Made by a program: the position numbers and the translations under genes. Positions 1 through 6,355 of a stretch of DNA of 17,922 nt are shown here, piece after piece. The notes beneath the pieces were generated by a model, which searched no databases, was not told the DNA's origin, and worked only from the letters and a program-made list of their open reading frames with translations. Position 1 is the first letter of the stretch, and each line of letters begins with the position of its first letter. This DNA comes from JBKBKC01 sp046294265 (GTDB lineage: Bacteria > Pseudomonadota > Alphaproteobacteria > Rhodobacterales > Rhodobacteraceae), in the NCBI GenBank assembly GCA_046294265.1, contig JBKBKC010000023.1, positions 1 to 17,922 of the forward strand, given 5' to 3'.

Positions 1-488
1 CAGCCGTGATTTTGCCTGCATCGAAGACTACCGGCGGTTTGTCGACATGCTGGTGGCCCGGCGCAACCGGCAGCGGGCAACGGCCGTTCAAGCGGAACAG
101 CCGCACCTGAAGTCCCTGCCGCAGCGGCGCACGACAGACTTCACCGAGATCGTGGTGCCGGTCACGAGAACGGGTGGCTTCCTGGTCAAGAGCATCTTCT
201 ACAGCGCGCCATCGCAGCTGATCGGGCAGCGTCTGCGCGTCCACCTCTACGATGATCGCATCGAGGCGTTTCTCGGCAGCACCTTGGTGGTCAGCCATCC
301 CCGGGCCCGTGGCCGTGGCGATGGTCACCGCGTGCATGTCATCAACTACCACCACGTCATCCATGCCCTGCGGCGCAAACCGCAGGCGCTGTGGAGCTCG
401 ATCTACCGCGACAGCCTGTTCCCCCGGACCGAATATGCCGCAGCTTGGAAGGTGCTGCAGCGCGACCTGCCGAGACGCGAAGCCTTGC
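1..488 (+). pseudogene. IS21-family transposase IstA, 3' fragment
   Basis: The frame is open from base 2 without a start, so the 5' part lies outside the window. The translation shows the C-terminal half of an IstA-type transposase of the IS21 family, with the typical stretches FACIEDYRRFV, VINYHHVIHALRRKP and ALWSSIYRDSLFPR. IstA is the DDE recombinase of IS21 elements and works with the ATPase helper IstB; the catalytic core would lie upstream. Family resemblance ends after LPRREA near base 480-488, where the sequence switches to an IS1111-type transposase in another frame. The reading frame runs on to 613 but the added residues are meaningless. No istB follows, so this is a broken, immobile remnant. 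Identification is from memory of the family; the exact break is uncertain by a few bases. Confidence 0.82.
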
Positions 489-1373
489 GTAGTGGCGATG
501 GAAGCCTGCGCCAGCGCGCATCACTGGGGCCGGGCGATCGGCGACCTTGGCCACGAGGTGCGGCTGATCCCACCCGCCTATGTGAAGCCGTTCGTGAAGC
601 GCCAGAAGAATGACATGGCGGATGCCGGGGCAATTGCAGAAGCTGCTTCGCGGCCGACCATGCGGTTCGTGGCCGTGAAGAGCGAGGCCCAGCAGGCGGC
701 GGCAATGGCCTATCGGACCCGCGACCTTCTGGTTCGTCAGCGCACACAGACGATCAACGCGCTGCGGGCACATCTGGCCGAGCAGGGCATCGTGGCCCCC
801 ACCGGCCCGGCTCATGTCGGGCGCCTGGCGGCAGTCATCGACGGCGACGATGGCATGTTGCCGGCCGCGGTGCGCGACCTCGCCCGCCTCTTGCTGGACC
901 AGATTGCCGGGCTGGCCGAGAAGATCGCGGGCCTTGATTCTGAGCTTCGCAAGCGCGTGACCACCGACGAAACGGCGCGACGGCTGACGACGATCCCGGG
1001 AGTGGGGGCGGTGACTGCGGCGGCGATCACCACCTTCGCACCGCCGATGGAGACCTTCTCAAAGGGGCGAGACTTCGCCGCCTGGGTTGGCCTCACGCCG
1101 CGACAACACCCGAGCGGCGGCAAGGACCGGCTGGGTCGGACATCGAAGAGGGGCCAGCGCGACATTCGGCGGTTGCTGATCGTCGGTGCTGTTGCCGTGG
1201 TGCGATGGGCAGCACGCAAGGGCGCGCTCGAAGGCTCCTGGCTGACACGGATGATGGCGCGCAAGCCGAAGATGCTGGTCGCAGTGGCGCTGGCCAACCG
1301 AATGGCGCGCACAGCCTGGGCGCTGCTGCGCAAGGGTGAGGATTACAGGGATCCGGCGATGGCGGCCGCATAG
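486..1373 (+). pseudogene. IS110 family (IS1111-type) transposase, N-terminally truncated
   Basis: The frame encodes an IS110-family DEDD/serine transposase of the IS1111 type from VVAMEACASAHHW to the stop at 1373. Visible landmarks are the second acidic motif (E in VAMEAC), the KNDMADAGAIAEA acidic pair, a coiled-coil-like linker, and the C-terminal Tnp20 part with TIPGVGAVTAAAI, FAAWVGLTPRQHPSGG and RTSKRGQRDIRRLL, which contains the proposed catalytic serine region. Roughly the first 60 residues, including the first catalytic Asp of the RuvC-like fold, are missing and replaced by out-of-frame istA sequence. The open frame extends back to 252 only by chance. An in-frame ATG at 498 has no evident ribosome site. 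It is almost certainly inactive for transposition. The 3' non-coding tail appears retained. Confidence 0.87.
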
Positions 1374-1640
1374 GCCAGAGTCGTCGGTTTGTCGCTGGAT
1401 GTGAGAGGGGGCGAGGGAACGTAAGGGCAGACGGTCGAGAGACCGGGTCGGGCGAACCAGCATTCCGGACGGAGCGCAATCGAGCGCGGGTAAGCGAACT
1501 GGTCCTGACCTGCATATCTCCATACAGGCCCGCGGCGCATGACAGGCCGCATCTTCGAGGCCGGACACACGACCGCACCTGATCACCTGCCCGACCGTGC
1601 CCAAGATTCCGCTTGCATCCAAGGGGGCGTCCACACACGT
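1374..1640 (+). mobile_element. IS1111-type 3' non-coding tail (possible seekRNA/bridge-RNA region)
   Basis: About 265 bases without a credible gene lie between the transposase stop and the start of resemblance to the IS3 orfB. In IS1111-type elements the guide RNA (seekRNA or bridge RNA) is known to be encoded downstream of the transposase, so this stretch is the expected place. One clean hairpin is visible: CGGTC at 1432-1436, loop GAGA (a GNRA tetraloop), GACCG at 1441-1445. A second, imperfect one has arms near CCTGCAT and ATACAGG. The 3' limit is set near 1637-1650 because IS3 orfB resemblance begins at about 1655. That this region is transcribed or works as a guide is inference only. 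Confidence 0.4.
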
Positions 1641-1649
1641 CCGGTCTGA

Positions 1650-1927
1650 CCGCTGGCGTTCTGCCGCATCAGGCGCTCGATCCGGTGCAGCCCGCAGGCC
1701 AGCCCGTCCCCGAGCACCCCGCGCCAGACCTGGCGGTCGCCATAGGTGCGATCGCTGGCCTTGAAGCTCTTGTCGATCTCCACGACGAGCTTCGCGTCGT
1801 ATCTCGCCCGGGCGCTGATCGGTCGCCTGAGCCAGGCGTGGAAGCCCGACCGAGAGACGCCCAGCACGACGCACATCCAGCTGACTGGCCAGATATGCCG
1901 ATGCTTCGCAGCGAACGCGAACGTCAT
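1650..1927 (-). pseudogene. IS3-family transposase OrfB, truncated after about 90 residues
   Basis: The start ATG (1927-1925) overlaps the orfA stop as ATGA. The product begins like IS3-family OrfB proteins (FAAKHRHIWPVSWMC, LGVSRSGFHAWL, SDRTYGDRQVW, GLHRIERLMRQN), which is the N-terminal HTH_21 region. A full OrfB is about 270-290 residues with a DDE rve domain; here resemblance stops after LMRQN near base 1655 and the frame continues into the IS1111 tail, stopping at 1583. No catalytic DDE residue remains, so it cannot support transposition. The cut coincides with the inferred IS1111 boundary, suggesting that insertion or recombination by that element removed the rest. Confidence 0.85.
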
Positions 1928-2214
1928 GTCGCTTCCCGCGCGAAGTAGGCCGCGGCCTTTTTTAGGATGTCACGCTCCGCCTTGAGCTTGGCGACCTCTT
2001 TCTTCAGGGCCGCGATCTCGGCCAGTTCCGAGCGTTGCTGGCCATTGCCGGGGAACGCCGTGGCTGGCGCCACCGTCACTTCACGCATCCAGCGCCGCAG
2101 CACGTTCTCGGCCAGATCCAGATCCCGGCAGGCCTGAGCGACCGACACGCCCCGCTCGGTCACCAGCTTCACGGCCTCAAATTTGAACTCCTTCGTAATC
2201 TTCCGTCTTACCAT
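1924..2214 (-). CDS. IS3-family transposase OrfA (helix-turn-helix protein)
   Basis: This 96-residue protein is a complete IS3-type OrfA. It has the HTH_Tnp_1 region (KITKEFKFEAVKLVTERG, VAQACRDLDLAENVLRRW at about residues 6-42) and a C-terminal leucine-zipper-like segment (EIAALKKEVAKLKAERDILKKA, about 66-87) that in the family mediates multimerisation. Near the 3' end the codons CTA AAA AAG form an A6G slippery heptamer (1963-1957), the usual site for -1 frameshifting that makes the OrfAB transposase. orfB lies in the -1 frame and its ATG overlaps the orfA stop. OrfA alone binds DNA and tends to repress; since orfB is truncated, the element is dead although orfA reads intact. Confidence 0.87.
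   Translation of the reverse strand: MVRRKITKEFKFEAVKLVTERGVSVAQACRDLDLAENVLRRWMREVTVAPATAFPGNGQQRSELAEIAALKKEVAKLKAERDILKKAAAYFAREAT
1957..1963 (-). promoter_or_regulatory. Programmed -1 frameshift site of the IS3 element
   Basis: On the minus strand the heptamer A AAA AAG lies in orfA codons for Lys-Lys, about 30 bases before the orfA stop, and orfB lies in the -1 frame. A6G is the classic IS3-family slippery sequence. It survives although the downstream orfB is cut, so it has no useful product now. Confidence 0.7.
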
Positions 2215-2258
2215 GTCCGATCTCCGTTTCCTTGGTCACGATCTTATCTTCGTGTCCA

Positions 2259-2670
2259 CGGAACCGGCGGCAGCTCACAAAGCGAGGGCCGAGGAGCGGC
2301 TGGCACACATCTTGGGAAAGAGCGACCTTTCAAAGGCCTTCCGCTAGGCCCTGAACCGCTGGTCCTCCTTCTGCCTGTTCCTCGACGACGGCCGCGTGGC
2401 AATCACAACAATCCGGCCGAACGCGCGATGCAGCCAATTGGAATCGTAAGAAAAAACTGGCAATTCGCCGGTAGCGACGCTGGCGGCGAACCGCTGGCCC
2501 GCGCGATGACGCTGATCGAATGCGCCAAGATGAACGGCCTCGATCCGCAAGCCTATCTGGCCGAGGTGCTCACGCGCATCAACGACCACATCAACCCGCG
2601 GCTCCGCGAACTCCTCCCCCCGAACTGGAAGCCGCTGCCTGCCAAAGGCGACAAGAAGATCGCCGCCTGA
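2259..2670 (+). pseudogene. IS66-family transposase TnpC, C-terminal pseudogene
   Basis: The last part reads NNPAERAMQPIGIVRKNW, FAGSDAGGE, MTLIECAKMNGLDPQAYL, LTRINDHI and LRELLPPNWKP, the typical C-terminus of IS66 TnpC (DDE transposase, including the IS66 C-terminal extension). Upstream resemblance continues in another frame (HILGKSDLSKAFR, stop codon at 2346-2348, ALNRW, LFLDDGRVAIT), so there is an in-frame stop and a frameshift near 2400. The 5' part is missing, replaced by the IS3 terminus. No tnpA or tnpB accessory genes are present. The gene is clearly non-functional. Confidence 0.82.
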
Positions 2671-2776
2671 TCTGCGCAAATCTTCTCGACGTCGCTACTG
2701 CCGTCAGTAACGATGTCGTTTCGGCCACCACAGATCCCTGCCCAACACGCAAGGGCGGTTCCAATCGGGTGCTTAC
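2671..2776 (+). mobile_element. Probable right end of the IS66 element
   Basis: After the tnpC stop about 100 bases lead to CTTAC at 2772-2776. Read inwards on the minus strand this gives GTAAGCACCCGATTGG, which fits the GTAAG-type terminus of IS66-family inverted repeats. The matching left end is not in the window, so the call rests on position and the five terminal bases only. Confidence 0.4.
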
Positions 2777-2892
2777 CGTTTGCGCGCACTGCGCCTGCCC
2801 CAAATCGGGGCCGGGTTTCGCGGTTCGGAAGGTGCAGGTCGATCCACCGGACCTGCGCGGATGATCGGAACCAACGGCCCGGTGGAGAGGCG

Positions 2893-2934
2893 CGAGGGGG
2901 GCCAGCCCCTCGGGATATTTCAGGACAGCAGAAG
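2893..2934 (+). repeat. Hairpin plus GGATATTT intergenic repeat, copy 1
   Basis: A 7-bp stem (CGAGGGG at 2893-2899, CCCCTCG at 2906-2912) runs directly into GGATATTT and a purine-rich tail. The 29 bases at 2906-2934 match the minus strand of 10514-10486 at 22 positions. It lies between the IS66 end and the 3' end of the B12-domain gene, in the opposite direction to that gene. The rest of 2777-2987 shows no gene I can support. It resembles terminator-like repeats I associate with Rhodobacteraceae intergenic regions; a function as terminator is inference. Confidence 0.5.
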
Positions 2935-2987
2935 CCGGGACTGGGAGAGCGACGGCTCGATCCTATCCGCGTGGTCGGTGAGGGGCG

Positions 2988-3830
2988 TTAGCCGTGCGCT
3001 TCGCCGCGGTAGGCGGTCATGTGATCTTCCATCAATGTCTCGGCCGAGGGAAGGTCGGCGGTTGCTGCATCCGCGTCCACCAGCGAGGCGATGTCGGGTT
3101 CGATCTGCACGATGCCGCCGCACACCATGATCCAGGCCGAGGGGTTCGAGAGCCGCAGCGCCACGATCAGGCGCGCCAGCGGGAACAGCATGCGCCCCGA
3201 CGAGGCCGAGAGTCCGATGATGGGATAGCTCGACTGGCCGATCTCGGCCACGAGGCGGTCATGGTCCAGGCCGGCGCGCAGGTCGATTTCCCAGCCGTGA
3301 AGCGTCAGGATGTCGGCCGCCATCGCCACACCAAGAACATGGGTTTCGCCCGGGACCGAGGCGAATACCGCGCGGAAACTGTCGGCGCGCGGGCGGGCGG
3401 GGGCGAACATCCTTCGCAGCCCGCGCATGATGGCGTAGATTCGCCCCGCCGCCAGCACCACCTCGACCGAGGCGATCTGATCGTCGTCCCACAGCTGGCC
3501 CAGGCGGCAGGCAGCGCCAGCGAGATAGAGGTCGTAGAGTGCCTCGACCGGGACACCGCGGGCGCGGACCTGCATGAGGATCTCGGTCGCCTCGCGGTCG
3601 TCGGCGGAGATGAGCGCGCGGGTCAGCGCCTCGATGCAGCTTTGCCGGTCGTCACAGGTGACCACGGGTGCCGCCGGTGTCACTACCACCCGGCCGGAGA
3701 GCCGCGCCAGCACCTCGGAAGCCAGCGCCTCGACCGCATTCGACGGAAGACGCTGCGTCGTGGAGAAAAGGTCCTTGGCGCGTGCGAAAGCGTTCGCGTC
3801 CAGAACGGCGTCGTTATCGTGTGTTGCCAT
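2988..3830 (-). CDS. B12-binding-domain regulator, AerR/PpaA-like
   Basis: A 280-residue soluble protein. Residues about 60-145 form a helical B12-binding-2-like cap with LGQLWDDDQIASVEVVLAA (110-128), comparable to the LGxxW segment of CarH/AerR-type photoreceptors. From about 155 a B12-binding Rossmann domain follows, with ETHVLG at 162-167 as a variant of DxHxxG (H164 would be the lower cobalt ligand) and IIGLSASSGRMLF at 204-216. No DNA-binding or methyltransferase domain is fused, as in AerR and PpaA (SCHIC/B12 domain proteins), which modulate the repressor CrtJ/PpsR in purple bacteria. The start is supported by AAGAGG about 8 bases upstream. Two PpsR-like palindromes and a candidate promoter precede it. 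No photosynthesis gene lies nearby, so it may be a paralogue outside the main cluster. Alternatives are another cobalamin- or heme-sensing antirepressor; the family call is firmer than the target. Confidence 0.78.
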   Translation of the reverse strand: MATHDNDAVLDANAFARAKDLFSTTQRLPSNAVEALASEVLARLSGRVVVTPAAPVVTCDDRQSCIEALTRALISADDREATEILMQVRARGVPVEALYDLYLAGAACRLGQLWDDDQIASVEVVLAAGRIYAIMRGLRRMFAPARPRADSFRAVFASVPGETHVLGVAMAADILTLHGWEIDLRAGLDHDRLVAEIGQSSYPIIGLSASSGRMLFPLARLIVALRLSNPSAWIMVCGGIVQIEPDIASLVDADAATADLPSAETLMEDHMTAYRGEAHG

Positions 3831-3878
3831 TGTCTTGCCTCTTCGCAGCGCTTGGCGGCGAATCCCCCTGCATGACTG

Positions 3879-3906
3879 ATCCTAGCAGGATGGGAGTGTC
3901 GAGCAA
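3879..3906 (-). promoter_or_regulatory. Candidate sigma-70-type promoter of the B12-domain gene
   Basis: On the minus strand TTGCTC (3906-3901) and TAGGAT (3884-3879) are separated by 16 bases, giving a leader of about 40 bases before the ATG at 3830. The -35 hexamer lies inside the proximal TGTC-N10-GACA palindrome, so a protein bound there would compete with polymerase. The match to consensus is moderate. Confidence 0.4.
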
Positions 3907-3914
3907 GCCTGACA
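3897..3914. promoter_or_regulatory. PpsR/CrtJ-like operator, proximal (TGT-N12-ACA)
   Basis: TGTCGAGCAAGCCTGACA is a perfect TGTC-N10-GACA palindrome and fits the TGT-N12-ACA consensus of the photosynthesis repressors PpsR/CrtJ. It overlaps the candidate -35 of the AerR/PpaA-like gene. Binding is inferred, not shown. Confidence 0.55.
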
Positions 3915-3959
3915 GTTCATGCGGCAGATTTTCTGAGACGTCGATTATTCAGGGAAATG

Positions 3960-3977
3960 TGTCCACTTTGGTTGACA
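3960..3977. promoter_or_regulatory. PpsR/CrtJ-like operator, distal (TGT-N12-ACA)
   Basis: TGTCCACTTTGGTTGACA is a second perfect TGTC-N10-GACA palindrome. Its centre is 63 bases from that of the proximal site, close to six helical turns, so both would face the same side of the DNA. PpsR and CrtJ are known to bind pairs of such palindromes cooperatively. Confidence 0.55.
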
Positions 3978-4009
3978 GATGCTGCGGGGCCGCGCGTCTG
4001 CAAGGGCCA

Positions 4010-4996
4010 TCACGGCGCAGTGGCGCGGGCAAAAACCCGGTCGATCATCACCTGGGTGCCGCGGCTGAACTCCAGGGGGCAGGGATAGGCCGTGCCGTGG
4101 CGCAGGCTCTCGCCGAAGGCCTCGACCTGCAGGACGTAATGGTTGACGCCCGGAAACCGCTCGGTCGTCACGCTCATCCCTGGGCGGTGCAGTTCCAGCC
4201 GCGCCTCTCCAAAGACATTGGCGTTGAAGGGGCAGGTCAGGCGGATCATACCCGCGTCGCCCTGGAACACCATCTCCTGCCGGGGAAAGAGGCGCATGGA
4301 GGTCATCGCCGAATAGGTGAAGCGGTGACCATTTCCGGCAAAGGTGCCGGTGACTTGCGCCCAGGTGTCCACGCCGTTCTCGAGGGTCATCCGGGCGTCC
4401 AGCACCTCGGGTTCGGCGCCGGTGGCAAAGCGGGCGGCGCCGTAAGTATAGACGCCGATGTCGCGGATGCCGCCGCCGCCGGTTTCGGGGCGGTTGCGGA
4501 TATTGGCGGGATCGTGGCGGTTGTCGTAGCTGAAAGCCCCGTCCACATGGCGCAGCGGGCCGATGGCGCCTTCGGCAATGAGGGCGCGGGCACGCTGCCA
4601 TTGCGGGTGGTGCACGATCATGTAGGCCTCGGCCGCAAGCAGACCGGTGGCATCGCGCGCGGCGATCACGGCGTCGAAGTCGGTGGCGGTCAGCGCCAGC
4701 GGCTTTTCGGTCAGCACATGCTTGCCCGAAGCGAGGGCCCGCAGCGTCCATTCCACATGCAGGTGGTTTGGCAGCGGCACATAGACCGCCTCGATGGCGG
4801 GATCGGCCAGAAGGTCGTCATAGCTGTCATGCACCCGCAGACCCGGGGCGAGGGCCGCGAAGGGCGCTGCGCGGGCGGGATCGGAGGTGGCGAGGGCGGC
4901 CAGTTGCGCGCCGCGCGCCGCGTGGATCGCGGGCGCCATGTGCTCGCGTGCGAATTTCGCGGCACCGAGGATGCCCCATTGCACGGCTGTGCCCAT
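4010..4996 (-). CDS. Gfo/Idh/MocA family NAD(P)-dependent oxidoreductase
   Basis: A 328-residue cytosolic sugar or polyol dehydrogenase-like protein. The N-terminal Rossmann domain has GILGAAKFA (8-16) as nucleotide-binding loop, then VYVPLPNHLH (71-80) and EKPLAL (97-102), whose Lys is the family's conserved active-site residue. The C-terminal alpha/beta domain has GGGGIRDIGVYT (173-184), matching the family's GG-x-x-x-D-x-G-x-Y/H segment. The frame is open to 5083, but the start at 4996 is chosen because GGGAAAGGAC sits just upstream and the alignment begins there; the extra 29 codons overlap an IS5 relic. The substrate cannot be told from sequence; D-xylose or glucose-fructose dehydrogenase-type activity is possible. 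No operon partner is evident. Confidence 0.85.
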   Translation of the reverse strand: MGTAVQWGILGAAKFAREHMAPAIHAARGAQLAALATSDPARAAPFAALAPGLRVHDSYDDLLADPAIEAVYVPLPNHLHVEWTLRALASGKHVLTEKPLALTATDFDAVIAARDATGLLAAEAYMIVHHPQWQRARALIAEGAIGPLRHVDGAFSYDNRHDPANIRNRPETGGGGIRDIGVYTYGAARFATGAEPEVLDARMTLENGVDTWAQVTGTFAGNGHRFTYSAMTSMRLFPRQEMVFQGDAGMIRLTCPFNANVFGEARLELHRPGMSVTTERFPGVNHYVLQVEAFGESLRHGTAYPCPLEFSRGTQVMIDRVFARATAP

Positions 4997-5070
4997 CGTC
5001 CTGTCCTTTCCCTGCGATTCCTGCCGTGTTCTAGTCCGCGGCGGCGCGCGAGGGAAAGCCTGGGTCATGG

Positions 5071-5600
5071 TCACACATGGCAAGTCCGGAGACCGATGAG
5101 GGTGATATCGATGACGTCGAGGTAATTCTCGGCGGTCTTGCGTCGCGGCTGGCGACGCGGCGGGCGTTTTCTGGGTTTATGATAGCGCCGCTCGCCAAGG
5201 GTCGCCGACCAGAGAGCGAACGATCGAAAGCCATGCGCTATCTGCAGGATTTCCGCATTGGAATTATGGGACGACCTTGCGCGCCTACATGGATTTGCGA
5301 ACATTGCCAAAGGCGCGATCCGCCCGCGGGATGAAGGGCTCGGGCCGGCCGTTGCCCATGACAGGATCGAAACCCGGACGGTCCGGCGTCTGTGGAGCTG
5401 TGATGGTCGACCTCATCGGCTGACCCGTGACGTTGGCACGGAGGTGCATGCCGTTCGTGAAACCACCTCCGCAACGACCGACAGTCCGTCACCTTTGCCA
5501 TGGGGCGAGAACCGGTGGCGCGTGATGGTTCAGCCCACTTCTGCGCCCGCCGCCCGACGATTGGCGCGGACCAACCTCGCCGGTTTGCGCAAAGGGGCGG
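5071..5600 (-). pseudogene. IS5-family transposase, frameshifted relic
   Basis: Pieces of an IS5-type DDE transposase are spread over the minus-strand frames in the right order. VRANRRAAGAE (about 5560) resembles the VRAHQHAAGA region. TVGRCGGGFTNGMHLRANVTG with GFDPVMGNGRPEP and ADRAFGNVRKSM (5288-5488) resembles GRSRGGFTTKIHLR...ADKGYD. GRPIIPMRKSCR follows in another frame, then RRKTAENYLDVIDITLIGLR up to the stop at 5071, matching the C-terminal DKTAENFLGFIDITSIRLWLR type. At least three frame changes and stops separate them. The catalytic residues are not all preserved. The 3' end reaches into the apparent 5' extension of the oxidoreductase frame. The N-terminal limit is vague, and 5600-5875 contains nothing I can identify. 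Confidence 0.72.
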
Positions 5601-5875
5601 CGACCACCGGCGCGATGTCGATCATCTGGGCCGCATCCGGCACGATCGCGCTTTCGGTCAGTGCGCCCGGCGGGTTCCTCAGGTCAATACGGCCTGGCAA
5701 GCCCTGCGGCGCCAAGGCAGGTTTCCATCGGTGCGCTGCATCAGGGCGAAGAGTTCCCCCTGTGCCACCGGGAGGAGACCGCCCTTCCGGGGCAGGGGCA
5801 GGGCAAAACCGCAAGGATCGGGTCGCACCGTCAGGGCAAGGGTTGCATGGTCCGGGCAGGCAGCAGAGGTGTTAC

Positions 5876-6340
5876 ATGTCCATCCGTTTCTCTCCCGTCC
5901 CCACCGATCTCGCGCGCGCTTGGCGCGCGGGAGCACCCGACGCCAACGGCCAGCCTCCAGAGCGGCATCGTGCCATGGGTTCGGGCAACCCCTGCCGGCA
6001 CTGCCTTGGCCTGATCCCCGAAGGCGCCGCGATGCTGGTGCTGGCGCATCGACCTTTTCCGACGCCGCAGCCCTATGCGGAGGTCGGGCCGATCTTTGTC
6101 TGTGCCGATGACTGCGCTGCCGGGGGCGGTGCGGGGCTGCCGGCGATGCTCGCCTCGCCCGACTATATCCTGCGGGGCTATGGGGTGGATGACCGGATCG
6201 TCTATGGGACAGGCGGGGTCGTGACGACGCCGGACATCCCTGCCCGCGCGATGGTGCTGCTGGCCGATCCGGGGGTCGCCTATGTGCATGTCCGCTCGGC
6301 GCGGAACACCTGCTTTCAGTGCCGGATCGAGCGCGGATGA
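5876..6340 (+). CDS. DUF1203 domain protein
   Basis: A 154-residue protein matching DUF1203 throughout: an N-terminal CRHCLGLIPEGAAMLVLAHRPF segment, GPIFVCADDC in the middle, then YGVDDRIVYGTG and a C-terminal DPGVAYVHVRSARNTCFQCRIER. The conserved YxHVxxAxxxCF signature is clear. The family's biochemical function is unknown. The start at 5876 is chosen over the much longer open frame from 5258 because AGAGGTG precedes the ATG by about 6 bases and family resemblance starts there; the upstream frame crosses the IS5 relic. Several cysteines (in CRHC, CADDC and near the end) could suggest metal binding but this is speculative. It ends 15 bases before a strong palindrome that may terminate transcription. 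Confidence 0.85.
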   Translation: MSIRFSPVPTDLARAWRAGAPDANGQPPERHRAMGSGNPCRHCLGLIPEGAAMLVLAHRPFPTPQPYAEVGPIFVCADDCAAGGGAGLPAMLASPDYILRGYGVDDRIVYGTGGVVTTPDIPARAMVLLADPGVAYVHVRSARNTCFQCRIERG

Positions 6341-6355
6341 TGGCGGCGCAACGCA

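Larger units (their letters stand above)
1650..2258 (-). mobile_element. Truncated IS3-family element (5' half)
   Basis: The element comprises its probable 5' terminus, orfA and the start of orfB, all on the minus strand. The 5' end is placed at 2258 because the minus strand there begins TGGACACGAAGATAAGATC, which has the TG start expected for an IS3 inverted repeat and lies directly before the orfA leader; beyond it the sequence reads as IS66 tnpC. The 3' half, including the other inverted repeat, is gone, so the repeat pair and target duplication cannot be checked. It appears to have inserted into the IS66 transposase gene. Confidence 0.6.

Noticed and set aside
1059..1874. 271-codon minus-strand frame over the IS1111 tail
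   Set aside because: Crosses the IS1111/IS3 junction and is out of frame with both transposases.
2988..3977. Edge of a photosynthesis gene cluster
   Set aside because: No bch, crt, puf or ppsR gene is present within the window; only the regulator-like gene and operator-like sites support a link.
3831..4009. Cobalamin riboswitch upstream of the B12-domain gene
   Set aside because: The likely leader is only about 40 bases, and I see no B12-box-like sequence.
4997..5083. Upstream start of the oxidoreductase gene
   Set aside because: The extra 29 residues have no family resemblance, overlap the IS5 relic, and a better ribosome site precedes 4996.
3668..5125. 485-codon open frame on the plus strand
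   Set aside because: Antisense to the Gfo/Idh/MocA gene and the start of the B12-regulator gene; no domain seen.
5330..5420. ISAs1-like plus-strand transposase (HDRIETRTVRR)
   Set aside because: The resemblance is a short isolated string; ordered IS5 motifs on the opposite strand explain the region better.
5258..5875. Long N-terminal extension of the DUF1203 gene
   Set aside because: It runs across the IS5 relic in antisense, and the DUF1203 domain begins at 5876 behind a good ribosome site.
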